DNA from: Chthonobacter rhizosphaerae
GTDB taxonomy: Bacteria > Pseudomonadota > Alphaproteobacteria > Rhizobiales > Pleomorphomonadaceae
Direction: 5' to 3'
Length of the DNA: 64,000 nucleotides
NCBI RefSeq assembly: GCF_013839525.1
Contig: NZ_JACDIS010000004.1
Location: 124,001 to 188,000 of the forward strand
Position numbers and translations under genes: made by a program. The notes below the pieces were generated by a model. That model was not told the origin of the DNA, ran no database searches, and saw only the letters and a list, made by a program, of their open reading frames with translations. The first letter of the stretch is position 1; each line of letters begins with the position of its first letter. Of the stretch, positions 62,165-64,000 are shown one piece after another.

Positions 62165-63325
62165 ATGACAGACGTAGCCTCTCCCGGCCCGGACGCCCGC
62201 TCCGCCATCTACGTGCGCGGCACCTTCGTTCCGCCCTCGCCGCCGCCGGGGTCCACCGTCGGCCCGTTCGGCTGGGCCCACAAGAACCTCTTCTCGTCGC
62301 CGTTCAACATCGCGGCGACGATCCTGACGGCGCTGTTCCTGGCCTGGGTGGTGCCGCCGCTCCTCGACTGGCTCATCTTCGACGCCGTCTGGACGGGTGA
62401 GAACCGGGAAGCCTGCCTGCCCGTGGACGGCCGGGAGGTCGGCGCCTGCTGGGCCTGGGTGCAGGCCAAGTTCGGCCAGATCCTCTACGGCCGCTATCCG
62501 CTGGACCAGCGCTGGCGGGTGGACCTCACCGCCCTCCTCTTCGTCGCCGGTCTCGTGCCCCTGGCAATACCGAAGGTGCCGTACAAGCGCGAGAACACCA
62601 TCCTGATGCTGACGGCCTTTCCGGTCGCCGCCTTCATACTACTCTACGGCGGCTTCGGCCTGCCCGTGGTTGAAACCGCTCTCTGGGGCGGCCTTCTGGT
62701 GACCCTGGTGGTGGCTGTCACGGGCATCGTGGCGTCCCTGCCGCTCGGCATCCTGCTCGCGCTCGGCCGCCGGTCCAAGCTGCCGATCGTGAAGACCGTC
62801 TCGGTGATCTTCATCGAGTTCTGGCGCGGCGTGCCGCTCATCACCGTCCTCTTCATGGCGTCGGTGATGCTGCCCCTGTTCCTGCCGTCGGGCGTGAACT
62901 TCGATAAGCTGCTGCGGGCGCTGATCGGCGTCGCGCTGTTCTCGGCCGCCTACATGGCGGAAACGGTTCGCGGCGGCCTACAGGCCATTCCAAAGGGCCA
63001 ATACGAGGCCGCGGCCGCCATGGGCCTCGGCTACTGGCAATCCATGCGGCTCGTCATCCTCCCGCAGGCCCTCAAGATCGTGATCCCGGGAATCGTGAAC
63101 TCCTTCATCAGCCTCTTCAAGGACACCTCGCTGGTGCTGATCATCGGTCTCTTCGACGTGCTCGGGATCATCCAGCTGAACTTCAGCGATGCGAACTGGT
63201 CGGCGCCGACGGTTCCGGCGACCGGATTCGTGTTCGCCGCCATCGTTTTTTGGATCTTCTGTTTCGGCATGTCACGCTACTCTCAGTACATGGAGCGCCG
63301 ACTCGAGACCGGCCACCGCCGCTGA
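62165..63325 (+). CDS. aapM: general L-amino acid ABC transporter, permease
   Basis: The 386-residue second permease subunit has GLLVTLVVAVTGIVASLPLGILLALGRRSKLPIVK opening the permease core and the EAA motif as YEAAAAMGLGYWQSMRLVILPQALKIV. A Cys-containing loop (NREACLPVDGREVGACWAW) precedes the core, as usual in AapM. It begins seven bases after the aapQ stop and forms the heterodimeric channel with AapQ. Confidence 0.96.
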   Translation: MTDVASPGPDARSAIYVRGTFVPPSPPPGSTVGPFGWAHKNLFSSPFNIAATILTALFLAWVVPPLLDWLIFDAVWTGENREACLPVDGREVGACWAWVQAKFGQILYGRYPLDQRWRVDLTALLFVAGLVPLAIPKVPYKRENTILMLTAFPVAAFILLYGGFGLPVVETALWGGLLVTLVVAVTGIVASLPLGILLALGRRSKLPIVKTVSVIFIEFWRGVPLITVLFMASVMLPLFLPSGVNFDKLLRALIGVALFSAAYMAETVRGGLQAIPKGQYEAAAAMGLGYWQSMRLVILPQALKIVIPGIVNSFISLFKDTSLVLIIGLFDVLGIIQLNFSDANWSAPTVPATGFVFAAIVFWIFCFGMSRYSQYMERRLETGHRR

Positions 63326-63386
63326 CGGACCCTAGCGGACCGCAAAAGGCGTGAATGACCAACAAGAACGCAGGGAACAGGACGTC

Positions 63387-64000
63387 ATGACCAACATCGC
63401 CGCCGAAGACCTCTCCGCCGACCGCTCCAAGATGACCGTCGGATCACAGGTCGCCGTGGAAATGATCGGCGTCAACAAGTGGTACGGCGAGTTCCACGTG
63501 CTTCGGGACATCAACCTGACGGTCCGCAAGGGCGAGCGCATCGTCATCTGCGGTCCGTCGGGCTCCGGCAAGTCCACCATGATCCGCTGCATCAACCGAC
63601 TGGAGGAACACCAGAAGGGCCAGATCATCGTGGACGGCACCGAACTCACCAACGATCTGAAGAAGATCGACGAGGTGCGCCGCGAGGTCGGCATGGTGTT
63701 CCAGCACTTCAACCTGTTCCCGCACCTCACCATCCTGGAGAACTGCACCCTGGCGCCGATCTGGGTGCGCAAGATGCCGAAGAGGCAGGCCGAAGAGGCC
63801 GCCATGGAGTATCTCGCCAAGGTGCGGATCCCCGAGCAGGCGCACAAGTATCCGGGCCAGCTGTCCGGCGGTCAGCAGCAGCGCGTGGCGATCGCCCGCT
63901 CGCTCTGCATGAATCCGAAGATCATGCTGTTCGACGAGCCCACTTCGGCGCTCGACCCGGAAATGGTCAAGGAAGTGCTGGATGTCATGATCTCGCTTGC
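63387..64000 (+). CDS. aapP: general L-amino acid ABC transporter, ATP-binding protein (partial, right edge)
   Basis: The first ~204 residues of the ATPase subunit are present. Walker A is GPSGSGKST, the Q loop is [13 protein letters not shown], the signature motif is LSGGQQQR, and Walker B is IMLFDEP followed by TSALDPEM. The gene runs off the window before the end of the domain. ATG 63387 follows AGGA. It completes the aapJQMP operon. Confidence 0.96.
   Translation, partial: MTNIAAEDLSADRSKMTVGSQVAVEMIGVNKWYGEFHVLRDINLTVRKGERIVICGPSGSGKSTMIRCINRLEEHQKGQIIVDGTELTNDLKKIDEVRREVGMVFQHFNLFPHLTILENCTLAPIWVRKMPKRQAEEAAMEYLAKVRIPEQAHKYPGQLSGGQQQRVAIARSLCMNPKIMLFDEPTSALDPEMVKEVLDVMISL

Overview
The window is high-GC DNA from an alphaproteobacterium, most likely of the order Hyphomicrobiales (Rhizobiales). 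The evidence is an Aap-type general amino-acid ABC transporter, a bacteriophytochrome with HWE-type kinases, the alphaproteobacterial PhyR/NepR/EcfG general stress response, UdgX, bacterial NHEJ genes, and DUF2934/KGG/DUF892 stress proteins. I see no rRNA, tRNA, CRISPR, phage or insertion-sequence genes. The last gene (aapP) runs off the right edge.

Layout. 0-6 kb is a DNA-repair block: ku and a ligase-less ligD on the plus strand, then a minus-strand pair of udgX and a radical-SAM 'DNA modification/repair' protein ending in a clamp-binding-like QLSLF. 7.3-11.5 kb is a light-signalling cluster: phytochrome kinase, single-domain receiver, receiver-HWE kinase and a further receiver. 11.8-22.5 kb holds topoisomerase IB, a phospholipase D-VTT fusion with an EEP phosphatase/nuclease, an MhqO/MhqD-like pair, a membrane methyltransferase, Tex and DadA. 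22.6-34.2 kb is a stress island: three DUF2934 paralogues, a KGG-repeat protein, DUF3309, DUF892, several unknown small proteins, ecfG, nepR, phyR, a PRC-barrel protein, glgX and a single-domain receiver. 34.3-37.5 kb is a second kinase/receiver/receiver-kinase operon. 37.9-42.3 kb is glgA, an orphan CBM48 domain and treY. 42.3-52.7 kb holds MltB, pirin, a chemoreceptor, a DUF883/YqjE-like pair between two copies of a structured repeat, a DMT exporter, glpK, and a divergent Lrp regulator and saccharopine dehydrogenase. 53-64 kb holds a subtilisin-type autotransporter, a UPF0303 protein, an acidic OmpA-family protein, a LysR regulator and aapJQMP.

What ties it together. Reading upstream regions by eye, I find eleven exact matches to the EcfG promoter pattern GGAAC-N16/17-CGTT (5 fixed bases, gap, 4 fixed bases). 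Each lies 30-160 bp before a gene start, and several variants carry TGTT or GGTT instead. Targets include ku-ligD, topoisomerase IB, ecfG itself, phyR, glgX, DUF892, DUF2934, DUF3309 and a receiver gene. The window therefore appears to hold the core of the general stress response, plausible light and redox inputs (phytochrome and PAS kinases with receiver-HWE kinases), and much of its output: double-strand break repair, glycogen/trehalose metabolism and small stress proteins. The most unusual local features are face-to-face overlapping EcfG-like sites, a duplicated translation start before the topoisomerase, the ligase-less LigD, and the orphan CBM48 domain where treZ might be expected.
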